Shown piece after piece: positions 34,575 through 43,332 of a stretch of 64,000 nt of DNA. This DNA comes from JADJSS01 sp964490845 (GTDB lineage Bacteria > Bacteroidota > Bacteroidia > Chitinophagales > JADIYW01). Position 1 is the stretch's first letter, and every line of letters starts with the position of its first letter. The DNA lies in contig CAZBED010000001.1 of assembly GCA_964490845.1 (NCBI GenBank), forward strand, positions 1 to 64,000, in the 5' to 3' direction. A program made the position numbers and the translations under genes. The notes below the pieces were generated by a model. It saw only the letters and a list, made by a program, of their open reading frames with translations, did no database searches and was not told where the DNA came from.

Positions 34575-35336
34575 ATGCGTCTTTTTCTTTTCTTCGTTGT
34601 GGCATGGATGTGTTTTCAGACATGTATTTTTGCGCAAGCAACATCCGATACTTCATCGGTTATGCTTTCAGAACCTACAGACACTAGTTCTGTTGAAAGG
34701 ACCGATACGCACCCACAACAGGCAATAGCTTCGGCTTCCACAGGGCACCGAAAAACAACGCTGCTGCAACGGTTTCCGCCTTACCGGGATTCCTTCACGG
34801 AAAAGATGGTGCTACGCAACCAGCATGCATCTTTCGGACAAAAGTTTTTGCGCGGCAGCGGTATGGTCTTCGGCATTCAGATGACTACCTTTTGCCTGTT
34901 ACTCGCACTACCGGAGCGTTTCAGCAACTGGGACAAACAAGGATTACAACAATACCGGCAGAATTTCAGGGATGCCTTCACCAAACCACCGGTGATTGAT
35001 AATGACAGTTGGGTAATCAATTATGTCGGCCATCCGTACCAGGGGGCTTATTATTACAATTCAACCCGCTCACAGGGCGCCAAAGTATGGCAGGCGGCAT
35101 TGGTGTGTATCGGGCATTCCTTGTTTTGGGAGTACACGATAGAAGCCGGATTTGAACGTCCCAGTTTACAGGATATGGTAATAACACCCGCGGCTGGCAT
35201 CCTTCTAGGAGAATTGTTTCATTTCGCTTCCGTGCGAATGAGCCGCAATGGATTCAAATGGTATGAGGCAGCGTTTGTCAGTATCTTCAACCCTATGTAT
35301 GCTATAAACAACGGATTTAAATTTGCAAAAAAATAA
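34575..35336 (+). CDS. DUF3943 family secreted protein
   Basis: 253 aa. A signal peptide (MRLFLFFVVAWMCFQTCIFAQA) is followed by a Ser/Thr-rich linker to about residue 60 and then a domain with SWVINYVGHPYQGAYYYNSTRSQGA, LFWEYTIEAGFERPSLQDM and TPAAGILLGELFHF. The N-x-x-x-H-P-x-x-G and W-E-Y patterns are those of DUF3943, whose function is not known. Two hydrophobic stretches (about 95-115 and 175-225) suggest membrane association. It starts 34 bases after ctlX. Confidence 0.8.
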   Translation: MRLFLFFVVAWMCFQTCIFAQATSDTSSVMLSEPTDTSSVERTDTHPQQAIASASTGHRKTTLLQRFPPYRDSFTEKMVLRNQHASFGQKFLRGSGMVFGIQMTTFCLLLALPERFSNWDKQGLQQYRQNFRDAFTKPPVIDNDSWVINYVGHPYQGAYYYNSTRSQGAKVWQAALVCIGHSLFWEYTIEAGFERPSLQDMVITPAAGILLGELFHFASVRMSRNGFKWYEAAFVSIFNPMYAINNGFKFAKK

Positions 35337-35337
35337 T

Positions 35338-35368
35338 TTGCACATATTCAATCCTTTGTGTATATTTG
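35338..35368 (+). promoter_or_regulatory. promoter of the matrixin-like protease gene
   Basis: TTG at 35338-35340, exactly 20 bases, then TATATTTG at 35361-35368. This is a perfect Bacteroidota promoter. The start codon is at 35474 (or 35525), giving a leader of about 100 bases or more. Confidence 0.65.
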
Positions 35369-35473
35369 CCATACATAAAACCCACGACCTCACCTATTCA
35401 CTTCTTTTTTTAGATGAGTTTTGTTTGGTTTTATTGTTAAAACCCATACTATAACTATACCAACTTATAGTAC

Positions 35474-37657
35474 ATGAAAGAAACGTATACCCTTATCCTT
35501 GCTCTCGCAGCAAAAAAATGTCGCATGACATATTCTGTGATTCATACCTTATCGCTGCAAGTACGTACATTGTTGTTATTGTTGACTGTATTCATCCTCC
35601 ATCAGCAGGCTGCTGCCCAGTGTATGACTTATTTCATTTCTTTATCCCAACGCATTGAAAACAGCCGGTATATTGTAAAGGGAAAAGTATCCAGACAGAC
35701 GGCTTATAAAGATGCAAAAGGAAATATCTACACGTTAAATATGCTGGATATTTCCAACAGGCTGAAAGGAAATGAGCCTCTGCCTGAATTGGGTATTATT
35801 ACCTTAGGCGGCGAACTGGGCAATGAAATGCAGTTATCCTATCCTTCCCTGCAATTAGATACGGAGAAAGAATATTTATTTTTTGTGGAAGCGGATAACT
35901 TCACCATTGACAATAAAGAAATCAGGTCGCTCTATCCAAACATGCTGCAATCCACCGTATATGCGGAATCCCAAGGAGCGCTCCCGTATGAAAACGGGTA
36001 TTACCAGGATGCAGCAGGTAAACATGAATTTATAGAAGAGCAATCGCTGTTTGATTTAATTTCTAAATCCGACACAGGTCATTTAGTGACCACCTCCACA
36101 CCACCTCTGCGAAGGCTCGGACAAAATAATTCAATAGTAAATGCTGTCGTCGTTTCTTCTGTAACGCCTAATATTACCAAGGCCGGTACGGTGGCCGCCG
36201 GAGATTACATCACCATCACCGGTTCAGGATTTGGTGCCACACAAGGCGCAAATAATGTCAGTTTTCCCAATGCCGATGACGGCGGCGCCAGCTGGATAAA
36301 TCCAATTGCAACGGATTATCTGTCCTGGTCAGATGGCAGCATTACGGTAAAAGTCCCGGAACGCGCAGGCAGCGGGAATATTGTGGTAGCCGGCACCTTA
36401 TTCGCATCACCCATTACAGTTGGATATGCTCATTCAGCTATCAGCTCTACGTTTAATGGGTTTGGCTCCAACACCAGACAGCGCTATTACTTACGAGATA
36501 AAAATGGAAGCGGCGGCTATACCCTTTCCCTGAACTCCACTTCCGGGTTTTCCGGTAATTCATCCGCTGTCAACACCTTACAGGATGCCATGGATACATG
36601 GACATGCAATACAGCTATCAACTGGAACCTTGGCCCCAGTACGACGACGGGCTTCGGAAATGACGGTGAAAATGTGGTGTTGTTTGATAACACACTGCCG
36701 GCAGGCGTTCTCGGCCGAATGACCAGCAGGTTTTCCGCCAGCGCGACAGGAGCCTGCAACACTAACAATACCGTTTGGTGGGTGAATGAATTAGACCTTC
36801 AGGTAAGACCTGACCCTCCCACTGCCGGAACTTCCTGGGAATACGGCCCGAGCACGCCTTCATCCACAGAATATGATATGGAAACCCTCCTGCTACATGA
36901 ATTAGGACATGCACACGGCCTTGGACACCGCATTGCTCCCGGCCAAACCATGCACTATGCGATGGCCAACGGGACATCAGCACGCAGCTTAGATACCAAC
37001 GAAATCAGAGCAGGTATAGATAAGATAGCCTATTCCACCGCCTCCACCTGTTTTGATCCTTCGGGTTCCGGAGCGCCAATGGTTGGATATAGTTGTTCAT
37101 TTTTACTGCCGGTGGAACTCATCATCTTTGAAGGCGAGAAAGTAGATGCTGCTGTTTTATTACATTGGACGACTGCCAGCGAGCATAACAACCGTGAATT
37201 TATCATTGAGCGCAGCAAAGACGCGATACACTTTGAACCTATCGGTATGGTTGACGGCGCCGGCAACTCCAACCGGGAGCAGGATTATTCCTTTACGGAC
37301 AACGAGCCATATGTGGGCATCTCGTATTATCGCCTGAAGCAGAAGGATTTTGACGGAAAGATAGCCTATTCCAACATTATCAGAATTGTATTTGAACACG
37401 AACAAAATTTCAGCACACAAATCAGCCCGAACCCGGCGGATGACAAAATCAATCTGTTATTTAATTCCATCAATCGGACAGAAGGGATGATACAGATTTA
37501 TGAAATCAGCGGCAAACGCATATTTTCCGAATCGCTTTCCTTTGAGGAAGGCATTAATAAACGTGAACTGGATGTCAGTAGTTTCGCTAAAGGGGTTTAC
37601 CTTATTGAAATCAACACAGGCGAAAAAAGTTATAAGCACAAACTGGTGAAAAGATAA
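35474..37657 (+). CDS. secreted matrixin-like metalloprotease with IPT/TIG domain and T9SS type A tail
   Basis: 727 aa. An ATG at 35525 (MTYSVIHTLSLQVRTLLLLL...) begins the likely signal peptide, so the first 17 residues may not be translated. The order is a NetI/OB-like N-terminal region (about 50-190), an IPT/TIG domain at about 230-315 (ITITGSGFGATQGANNVSFPN), then a metzincin catalytic domain whose zinc motif HELGHAHGLGH at about residue 475 fits HExxHxxGxxH, with a Met-turn candidate in TMHYAMANG. After it comes a linker (LPVELIIFEGEKVDAAVLLHWTTASEHNN, a common T9SS-protein module) and the C-terminal sorting domain ISPNPADDKINL... GVYLIEINTGEKSYKHKLVKR. Secreted through the type IX system; substrate unknown. 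Confidence 0.88.
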   Translation: MKETYTLILALAAKKCRMTYSVIHTLSLQVRTLLLLLTVFILHQQAAAQCMTYFISLSQRIENSRYIVKGKVSRQTAYKDAKGNIYTLNMLDISNRLKGNEPLPELGIITLGGELGNEMQLSYPSLQLDTEKEYLFFVEADNFTIDNKEIRSLYPNMLQSTVYAESQGALPYENGYYQDAAGKHEFIEEQSLFDLISKSDTGHLVTTSTPPLRRLGQNNSIVNAVVVSSVTPNITKAGTVAAGDYITITGSGFGATQGANNVSFPNADDGGASWINPIATDYLSWSDGSITVKVPERAGSGNIVVAGTLFASPITVGYAHSAISSTFNGFGSNTRQRYYLRDKNGSGGYTLSLNSTSGFSGNSSAVNTLQDAMDTWTCNTAINWNLGPSTTTGFGNDGENVVLFDNTLPAGVLGRMTSRFSASATGACNTNNTVWWVNELDLQVRPDPPTAGTSWEYGPSTPSSTEYDMETLLLHELGHAHGLGHRIAPGQTMHYAMANGTSARSLDTNEIRAGIDKIAYSTASTCFDPSGSGAPMVGYSCSFLLPVELIIFEGEKVDAAVLLHWTTASEHNNREFIIERSKDAIHFEPIGMVDGAGNSNREQDYSFTDNEPYVGISYYRLKQKDFDGKIAYSNIIRIVFEHEQNFSTQISPNPADDKINLLFNSINRTEGMIQIYEISGKRIFSESLSFEEGINKRELDVSSFAKGVYLIEINTGEKSYKHKLVKR

Positions 37658-37664
37658 GCCGGAT

Positions 37665-38201
37665 TTACTTAAAATTCTTCCACATCATACTTTCCATAGG
37701 CTTAGGCGTGCGCTGGGTGTATTTGGCGGATGATTTTTTGTTATAGGCATTTTCTATCTCTCCCTGCACGACAAAATAGATAAGTTGCCCCACAGGCATA
37801 CCGGCATAGATGCGTACGGGCTGAATACAGGAAATTTCCAGCGTCCAGTGGTTGCAGAATCCCACATCACCCTTTCCGGCGGTAGCATGGATATCTATTC
37901 CCAATCTTCCCATCGAGGATTTACCTTCTAGAAAAGGAACATGGGCATGTGTTTCGGTATATTCCTCTGTGGAACCCAGATACAAGACACCCGGTTCTAA
38001 TACATAGCCGTCTTCGGGAATCTCAAAATGATGAATCGCATTGTGCTTTTTGGCATCGAGCAGCGGGCTGTTGTAGGTAGCCAGGTATTTACTTAAATGG
38101 ACATCGTACGAATTGGTGCCCAAACACTCCGGCCGGTAGGGTTCAATCAGAATAGTGCCTTTTTGAATTTCCAGTAAAATTTCTTTGTCAGATAAAATCA
38201 T
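37665..38201 (-). CDS. dcd: dCTP deaminase
   Basis: 178 aa from the ATG at 38199-38201; a TTG at 38216 lies inside the promoter box and is rejected. Deaminates dCTP to dUTP for thymidylate synthesis. Family motifs are PECLGTNSYDVHLS, the strand EPGVLYLGSTEEYTE, GKSSMGRLGIDIHATAG (catalytic Arg and Glu region) and the nucleotide-binding GFCNHWTLEI and MPVGQLIYF. It is convergent with the matrixin gene (8-base gap). Confidence 0.95.
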   Translation of the reverse strand: MILSDKEILLEIQKGTILIEPYRPECLGTNSYDVHLSKYLATYNSPLLDAKKHNAIHHFEIPEDGYVLEPGVLYLGSTEEYTETHAHVPFLEGKSSMGRLGIDIHATAGKGDVGFCNHWTLEISCIQPVRIYAGMPVGQLIYFVVQGEIENAYNKKSSAKYTQRTPKPMESMMWKNFK

Positions 38202-38205
38202 GCTG

Positions 38206-38233
38206 CAAAAATACAAATGAAATAATGAAACAA
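38206..38233 (-). promoter_or_regulatory. promoter of dcd
   Basis: Minus strand: TTG (38231-38233), 17 bases, TATTTTTG (38206-38213), then four bases to the ATG. Both elements are present, so the short distance to the start codon probably reflects a leaderless mRNA. Confidence 0.6.
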
Positions 38234-38246
38234 TGAAATAATTTGC

Positions 38247-38274
38247 AAAACGGGCGGATTATGGAATCCGCCCG
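38247..38274 (-). terminator. intrinsic terminator of the two-component operon
   Basis: Perfect 10-bp GC-rich stem CGGGCGGATT / AATCCGCCCG with a four-base loop at 38251-38274, followed by TTTT on the minus strand. It lies 15 bases after the response-regulator stop and just upstream of the dcd promoter. Confidence 0.82.
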
Positions 38275-38289
38275 TTACTTCATTATCTC

Positions 38290-38997
38290 TTATACCAGTT
38301 GATTTTCGACCAGCTTATATCCCTGTCCGTGTATATTCAGGATTTGCAGCCTTTCATCTTCTTTCAGGTACTTTCTGATTTTGGAAATGAAAACATCCAT
38401 GCTTCGTGCGGTAAAATAGCTGTCGTCCTGCCATACATGTTTCAGTGCCAGCTCTCTTTCCAGTATCTGATTTTTCTTCTCAAAGAATAAACGCAGCAGT
38501 TCGTTTTCCTTGGTTGTCAGTTTGACTTCATTGCCTTTTACATATAGCTTATGATTTTTGTAATCCAGCTTACAGTCGCCTGCCTGATATTCATCTTGCG
38601 CAGACTGCACCTCATGTTTTTCCGTTCTGCGCAAAATCGCGTTCATCTTCAGCTCTAAGATTTCCATACTGAACGGTTTTGTGATATAATCGTCTGCGCC
38701 GAGCGTAAGGCCTTTAATCTTATCTTCTTTCAGCGATTTTGCCGTCAGGAAAATGATAGGAATATCCTTGTCGTCGCGCCTGATTTCTTCCGCTACGGAA
38801 AATCCGTCTTTCTTAGGCATCATGACATCCAACAGGATGATATCGTACGAATTTTTACGATATGCGAATAAACCTTCCACTCCGTCGCGTTTCAATTCCA
38901 CCTCAAAGTTTTTATGTTTCAGATATTCCTGCAGCAACATGCCTAAGTTCGGGTCATCTTCTACTAATAGTACTTTCTTTTTAATGCTGTTATTCAT
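38290..38997 (-). CDS. OmpR-family response regulator (RprY-like)
   Basis: 235 aa from the ATG at 38995-38997; a longer form from 39039 would overlap the kinase gene. Receiver domain with acidic pocket EDD at 13-15 and phospho-acceptor D57 in ILLDVMMPKKDG, the conserved Lys in DDYITKPFSMEIL, then a winged-helix DNA-binding domain (LTTKENELLRLFFEKKNQILERE, TARSMDVFISKIRKYL). The partner kinase is directly upstream. The arrangement and sequence are like RprXY of Bacteroides, a locus linked to outer-membrane and drug-resistance changes; target genes here are unknown. Confidence 0.92.
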   Translation of the reverse strand: MNNSIKKKVLLVEDDPNLGMLLQEYLKHKNFEVELKRDGVEGLFAYRKNSYDIILLDVMMPKKDGFSVAEEIRRDDKDIPIIFLTAKSLKEDKIKGLTLGADDYITKPFSMEILELKMNAILRRTEKHEVQSAQDEYQAGDCKLDYKNHKLYVKGNEVKLTTKENELLRLFFEKKNQILERELALKHVWQDDSYFTARSMDVFISKIRKYLKEDERLQILNIHGQGYKLVENQLV

Positions 38998-39022
38998 AAT
39001 ATTGATTTTTGTGGGTGAATAT

Positions 39023-40519
39023 TTATGATTTAATGTCAAATGGTAATTGAATAATGAATTTTGAACCTTCTTTTAGTTTACTTTCTACTTTTATTTTGCC
39101 CTGGTGTTTGTCTACTATCGATTTTACATAGCTCAATCCCAGTCCAAACCCTTTGGTATCGTGTACATTCCCTCTGGATACGCGGTAGAATTTATCAAAC
39201 ACTTTCTGCTGATCCTCCCGGGAAAGCCCCACTCCATTATCTATAACTTCAATTTGTATGCCTGACGTATAGTTAAAAGTGTTAATTTTTATTAATGGTT
39301 TCTTATCGTTGTATTTAATGGCATTATCAATCAGGTTATTAATGACACTGGTGAAGTGCATTTCATCTATTTTGATGATGGATTGTTCGGCCAGCAAATT
39401 CAGTTCAATCCTGCCATCCAAATCTTCGAGAATAAGATTAAACCTTGCCGCTGTGGCGGTAATGATGGAATGTATATCCCTGTCTTCCAGATTAAGCTGC
39501 AGCTCCCCTTTTTCGAGGCGCGCTAATTGCAGAACCTGTTCCACGTGGTTATACAGCCGCTTGTTCTCATCAAAAATAATCCCCGCATACTTTGCACGGT
39601 TATCCTCCGATGAAGAGATGGAATTGTCTTTCAGCATTTCACTGGCAATGGAAATGGTAGCAATCGGCGTCTTCAACTCATGAGTCATGTTATTGATAAA
39701 ATCCGTTTTCATATCCGATAATTTCTTTTGTTTGAAAATTATCTGGAATAATAAAATAAACGAACCAACGACCATCAGGAAGAAGAGTGATGATGAGAGA
39801 ATCATCGGTGACATAGAGGCATACAGGTATTTCTTCCTGTCCGGCAGCATGAGTTTCAATGTTTTGCATTCATTAATCATGCTTCTCCTGAACAAATCAA
39901 TTGAATAAGGAGTTTTGTAAAGTTCCAGCAACGGAGCATTCTTAGAAAGCAGGACAAAGTTATTCGGTGCGTATTCCGTAATACCGTAATGCGCCCTCGT
40001 TTTAATACCGTGTGCCTTCAGCGCTTCGTCAATAATCTGTTTGAGTCTGGAAGTATCGAGTAATTCGTTAATCGGTTGAAGGCTGGTCATTTGCTGAACC
40101 ATAAATTCCTGCAGATTGTCAATCTCCAAAGATAAATCTGCGGCGGCATTGCCATCCGGCGACTGAAGCAGCGGGTTGGTATGGTTGTGCTCATACTCGT
40201 CATTAGTCAGTGGCGGGCTTAAATGTTTCAGTCCGTTTAATTCATTATCCGTGTCATCATCGCTGTACATTTCTATGACTATCCCGCCGTTTTCGTCCAG
40301 GTGTATTTTCCTGGACTGAATCATTTTAGATACAATCGGCTGATAGGCTAAATCCTCAATCTTGACGGACATATCCATCATAGCATCGTAGACTGCTTTA
40401 TCAAATTCCTGCTCCCGCGATTTGATAGCACCCTTCAGCCAAAATAATTGTACCACCCCGATTCCGAATAAACCGAGAAATAAAAGCAACGCAATGAAAA
40501 GCAGCAGATTTTTATTCAC
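39023..40519 (-). CDS. sensor histidine kinase (RprX-like)
   Basis: 498 aa with a GTG start at 40517-40519. Membrane segments at about 5-29 and 238-262 enclose a periplasmic sensor of about 200 residues. The phospho-accepting His is H280 in NNMTHELKTPIATIS; the N box VINNLIDNAIKYN, G1 EVIDNGVGLS, F box FYRVSR and G2 GFGLGLSYVKSIVDKH are all present, so it should be an active HisKA/HATPase kinase. The response regulator gene follows 25 bases after its stop. A TAATTTTG box four bases before the GTG supports this start. Confidence 0.92.
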   Translation of the reverse strand: MNKNLLLFIALLLFLGLFGIGVVQLFWLKGAIKSREQEFDKAVYDAMMDMSVKIEDLAYQPIVSKMIQSRKIHLDENGGIVIEMYSDDDTDNELNGLKHLSPPLTNDEYEHNHTNPLLQSPDGNAAADLSLEIDNLQEFMVQQMTSLQPINELLDTSRLKQIIDEALKAHGIKTRAHYGITEYAPNNFVLLSKNAPLLELYKTPYSIDLFRRSMINECKTLKLMLPDRKKYLYASMSPMILSSSLFFLMVVGSFILLFQIIFKQKKLSDMKTDFINNMTHELKTPIATISIASEMLKDNSISSSEDNRAKYAGIIFDENKRLYNHVEQVLQLARLEKGELQLNLEDRDIHSIITATAARFNLILEDLDGRIELNLLAEQSIIKIDEMHFTSVINNLIDNAIKYNDKKPLIKINTFNYTSGIQIEVIDNGVGLSREDQQKVFDKFYRVSRGNVHDTKGFGLGLSYVKSIVDKHQGKIKVESKLKEGSKFIIQLPFDIKS

Positions 40520-40523
40520 GTTT

Positions 40524-40550
40524 CAAAATTACACCCCGGCATACTTGCAA
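40524..40550 (-). promoter_or_regulatory. promoter of the two-component operon
   Basis: Minus strand: TTG (40548-40550), 16 bases, TAATTTTG (40524-40531), four bases, then the GTG start. The spacer is one base shorter than usual. Confidence 0.5.
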
Positions 40551-40633
40551 AATGTTAACAATTCTTAAAGCATTGATTGCTATAATTTTAAAATTGAAAA
40601 TCAAGTAATTACATAATTTATAAAAACGTACTT

Positions 40634-40641
40634 TATCTTTG
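40634..40641 (+). promoter_or_regulatory. -7 promoter box of the hydrolase-TPR lipoprotein gene
   Basis: TATCTTTG, exact consensus match, 32 bases before the ATG at 40674. No TTG at 17-23 bases upstream. Confidence 0.45.
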
Positions 40642-40673
40642 CGTAGTGGACTGATACAGTCCATCGGCAACTT

Positions 40674-41963
40674 ATGAAAAAAACTATCCTTTCCGCATCA
40701 ATTTTATTAGTCACTATTCTGAATGCCTGCAGCCAGCAACATTTCCCCGAAGCGGGAAAAGAATATGACAAGATCCGGCTTACCATTGACACTACTCTTT
40801 CCTTTGCGTATTATCAGCCACGTAGCGCCGTACAGCCGGCAAAACTTGCATTTATTTTTTTTGACCCAAGCGGTAATGGTGCATTACCCGTACATTTATA
40901 CAAAAGACTGGCTGATAAATATGGTATCACCTTAATTGGGAATAACAACTCCTCCAACAATAAAGATTTCAATTCTATTAGCACGCATTTTTCTACACTT
41001 TTATCGGAGCTGAAGACTACTTATCATTTTAGCGAACAATCTATGGCGTTGTGGGGGTTTTCGGGAGGTGCCAAAGCTGCACTCAACAACGTCGGGCTGA
41101 ACAATCAGGTAAATTACTGTATCTACGGTGGTTCAGTGATGGACATAGAAAATACTTCCTGCGAATTGCTGGGATTCAACGGCAAACAAGATATGAATTA
41201 TACCGATTTACTATGGTTTGCCAATGAACAACAAAAAAACAACCGGCATTATCAAATACAGTTTACCGGAAAACACGCCTGGCCGGACAGCATCACTGCT
41301 GAAAATGCTTTCCGCTGGCTGCTCCTGAAGAAAATGCAGCGTAAAGAACTGAATATGGATTATAATTTAATATCCGTTACAAAAGCAGCATTTAAAAAAG
41401 AAATCAAAAAGAACCTTATCGCCGCACGCTATTTAGACGCGTTGAATTCCTGCAATAAAGCCATCTATTTTTTGCAGCAACTGACAGACGTCAGCTCATT
41501 TGAAGCTCAAAAGAAGTATATCCTGGATATGTCGCAATATACTGTTGAATTCAAAACATTTGAGGCTTCCATGCTGAAAGAAACAGTCCTGAAGAAAGAA
41601 TATCAACAAAACTTGTTCACGAAAGATACCGCTTACTGGAATACAACCATTTCGGAATTATTCGCTTCGTCCAAGGCAGATAAATCAGGTGTTTACAGCC
41701 GATTATTAGGTTTTCTGTCATTAGCCGGTTATACCTATGCAAGCCGCCTGTTTCAGGTGAATGACATAAAAGCGTTAGAACAGGTATTGTGTATCTACCA
41801 TCATGCTGACCCTGCCAATCCGGAACAGGCTTACATGAGAGCAAAGCTGTCGCTGCTCAAAAATGAACCGGATAAGGCAAAGGAAATGCTGAATGAATCC
41901 ATACAGTTGGGTATGGACAGAAGCAGGGTGCAATCGGATGAACTATTTAAATTGCTGAAATAA
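40674..41963 (+). CDS. lipoprotein with alpha/beta-hydrolase-like domain and TPR C-terminus
   Basis: 429 aa, not matched to a named family. The N-terminus is a lipoprotein signal with lipobox LNAC (Cys at about residue 19). Residues 40-225 look like an alpha/beta hydrolase: the strand KLAFIFFDPSGNG, the nucleophile elbow GFSGG (Ser near 125) in MALWGFSGGAKAAL, and a late His in FTGKHAWPDS. The C-terminal half is helical with TPR-like units (KAIYFLQQLTD, AYMRAKLSLLKNEPDKAKEMLNESIQLG). Probably an outer- or inner-membrane anchored esterase or peptidase-like protein. A catalytic Asp is not obvious. It is divergent from the sensor kinase gene. Confidence 0.75.
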   Translation: MKKTILSASILLVTILNACSQQHFPEAGKEYDKIRLTIDTTLSFAYYQPRSAVQPAKLAFIFFDPSGNGALPVHLYKRLADKYGITLIGNNNSSNNKDFNSISTHFSTLLSELKTTYHFSEQSMALWGFSGGAKAALNNVGLNNQVNYCIYGGSVMDIENTSCELLGFNGKQDMNYTDLLWFANEQQKNNRHYQIQFTGKHAWPDSITAENAFRWLLLKKMQRKELNMDYNLISVTKAAFKKEIKKNLIAARYLDALNSCNKAIYFLQQLTDVSSFEAQKKYILDMSQYTVEFKTFEASMLKETVLKKEYQQNLFTKDTAYWNTTISELFASSKADKSGVYSRLLGFLSLAGYTYASRLFQVNDIKALEQVLCIYHHADPANPEQAYMRAKLSLLKNEPDKAKEMLNESIQLGMDRSRVQSDELFKLLK

Positions 41964-41966
41964 AAA

Positions 41967-42305
41967 TTAGCTTTTTATAATGCTATTTGCTTCCGCCAGT
42001 TTCTTGTCAATCTGTCCCGTCCAGAAATGGAAGTACATAATAAAATCTGATGCAAGACTATACAGCGGATACTGAAATGTGGCCGGTTTGTTTTTCTCAA
42101 ATACAAAATGCCCCATCCACGCGAAACCATATCCGAAAACCGGCAGCAGCAAAAACATCCACCATTTATGTGTCATAACCGCCGCGATGATGATAACAAA
42201 CAAACCGGTTGTACCAATATAATGAAACATACGGCAAGTAGGATCGCTGTGTTCTGTCAGGTAATAAGGATAAAAATCTTTGAGTGTCTGATATTTTCTT
42301 TCCAT
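41967..42305 (-). CDS. DUF962 (Mpo1-like) membrane protein
   Basis: 112 aa from the ATG at 42303-42305 (MERKYQTLKDFYPYYLTEH). Motifs fit DUF962/YGL010w: EHSDPTCRMFHYIGTTG with conserved His residues, two or more membrane segments (LFVIIIAAVMTHKWWMFLLLPVFGYGFAW), then GHFVFEKNKPATFQYPLYSLASDF. The yeast member Mpo1 is an iron-dependent dioxygenase of 2-hydroxy fatty acids; His residues that could bind iron are retained here, so a similar lipid role is possible. It is convergent with the lipoprotein gene (3-base gap). Confidence 0.85.
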   Translation of the reverse strand: MERKYQTLKDFYPYYLTEHSDPTCRMFHYIGTTGLFVIIIAAVMTHKWWMFLLLPVFGYGFAWMGHFVFEKNKPATFQYPLYSLASDFIMYFHFWTGQIDKKLAEANSIIKS

Positions 42306-42393
42306 AAGTTTGATTTTAGCACCGTATGATTGAATAAAAATAATCATAATTTAGATATAATACACCCTTTTCAACTGCAGTTACCGCACTTTT

Positions 42394-42401
42394 TATCTTT
42401 G
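42394..42401 (+). promoter_or_regulatory. -7 promoter box of the EamA exporter gene
   Basis: TATCTTTG, exact match, four bases before the ATG at 42406. No -33 TTG found. Confidence 0.5.
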
Positions 42402-42405
42402 CATC

Positions 42406-43296
42406 ATGCAACTACGAAGCAAAGCTTATGCACAGATGCATGCTGCCACCTTTTTGTGGGGGATTACGGCAATTCTCGGGAAACTCATCAGCATACGGGA
42501 ATTTCCGCTGGTATGGTACCGGATGTTTTTTATCAGCATTGTTCTCATTTTCTTGCCGGGATTAGCTGCCAGATTAAAGTCATTATCGAAAAAAGAAATC
42601 CTGATTTTAGCGGGAATAGGTTTTATGATTGCCATGCATTGGGTGTCCTGGTACGGCTCCATAAAGTTTGCGAATGCCTCTGTGGCGGTCAGCTGTATCG
42701 CACTCATTTCATTATTTGTTGCACTGATAGAACCTCTGATTAACCGTACCCCTTTTATCAAATCTGATATTATACTCGGATTTGTCGTTATTCCAGGTAT
42801 CCTTTTAATCAACGACTCGCTGGAACTGAACTTTAAATTCGGATTCTTTCTGGGTATTCTGGCAGCATTGTTTGCGGCTATCTTTACTATTCTGAACAAA
42901 CGATTTACTCAGGCTTTAGACCCCAATCTCATTACCTTTACGCAGATGCTGAGCGGATGGTTGTTCCTGACCTTGTGTTTGCCTTTCTATTTGCTTTACT
43001 ACCCGGATAGTTTTCATTTACCCGACAGGAATGATTTTATACTTTTGCTGATACTGTCTGTGTTTTGCACCATTATTCCATACAATTTATTTTTAAGGGC
43101 ATTGAAAGCAAGTAATGCATTTACTACTTCGCTTATCAATAATCTGGAACCGGTCTATGGCATATTGCTGGCGGTGATTTTTCTACAGGAAAACAAACAA
43201 TTAAACTATAAATTCTATATCGGAACCGGAATTATTTTATCTGCGGTTTTTATTCATGCATTTTTGAACAGACCTAAGTCTTCTGTCAAAAATTAG
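42406..43296 (+). CDS. EamA/DMT superfamily transporter
   Basis: 296 aa with ten hydrophobic segments in two EamA repeats. Repeat 1 begins with YAQMHAATFLWGITAILGKLIS and repeat 2 near LNFKFGFFLGILAALFAAIFTILNKRF; the family's conserved LEPVYGILLAVIFLQE is near the C-terminus. Members export amino acids, nucleosides or other metabolites; the substrate cannot be told. Ends in a basic cytoplasmic tail. Confidence 0.92.
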   Translation: MQLRSKAYAQMHAATFLWGITAILGKLISIREFPLVWYRMFFISIVLIFLPGLAARLKSLSKKEILILAGIGFMIAMHWVSWYGSIKFANASVAVSCIALISLFVALIEPLINRTPFIKSDIILGFVVIPGILLINDSLELNFKFGFFLGILAALFAAIFTILNKRFTQALDPNLITFTQMLSGWLFLTLCLPFYLLYYPDSFHLPDRNDFILLLILSVFCTIIPYNLFLRALKASNAFTTSLINNLEPVYGILLAVIFLQENKQLNYKFYIGTGIILSAVFIHAFLNRPKSSVKN

Positions 43297-43332
43297 ACGC
43301 TATAACTCACAAGTCAACGCTATTTAAGACAG

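Noticed and set aside
42330..42899. Frames overlapping the EamA gene on both strands
   Set aside because: The EamA frame has ten membrane segments and family motifs; the others have none.
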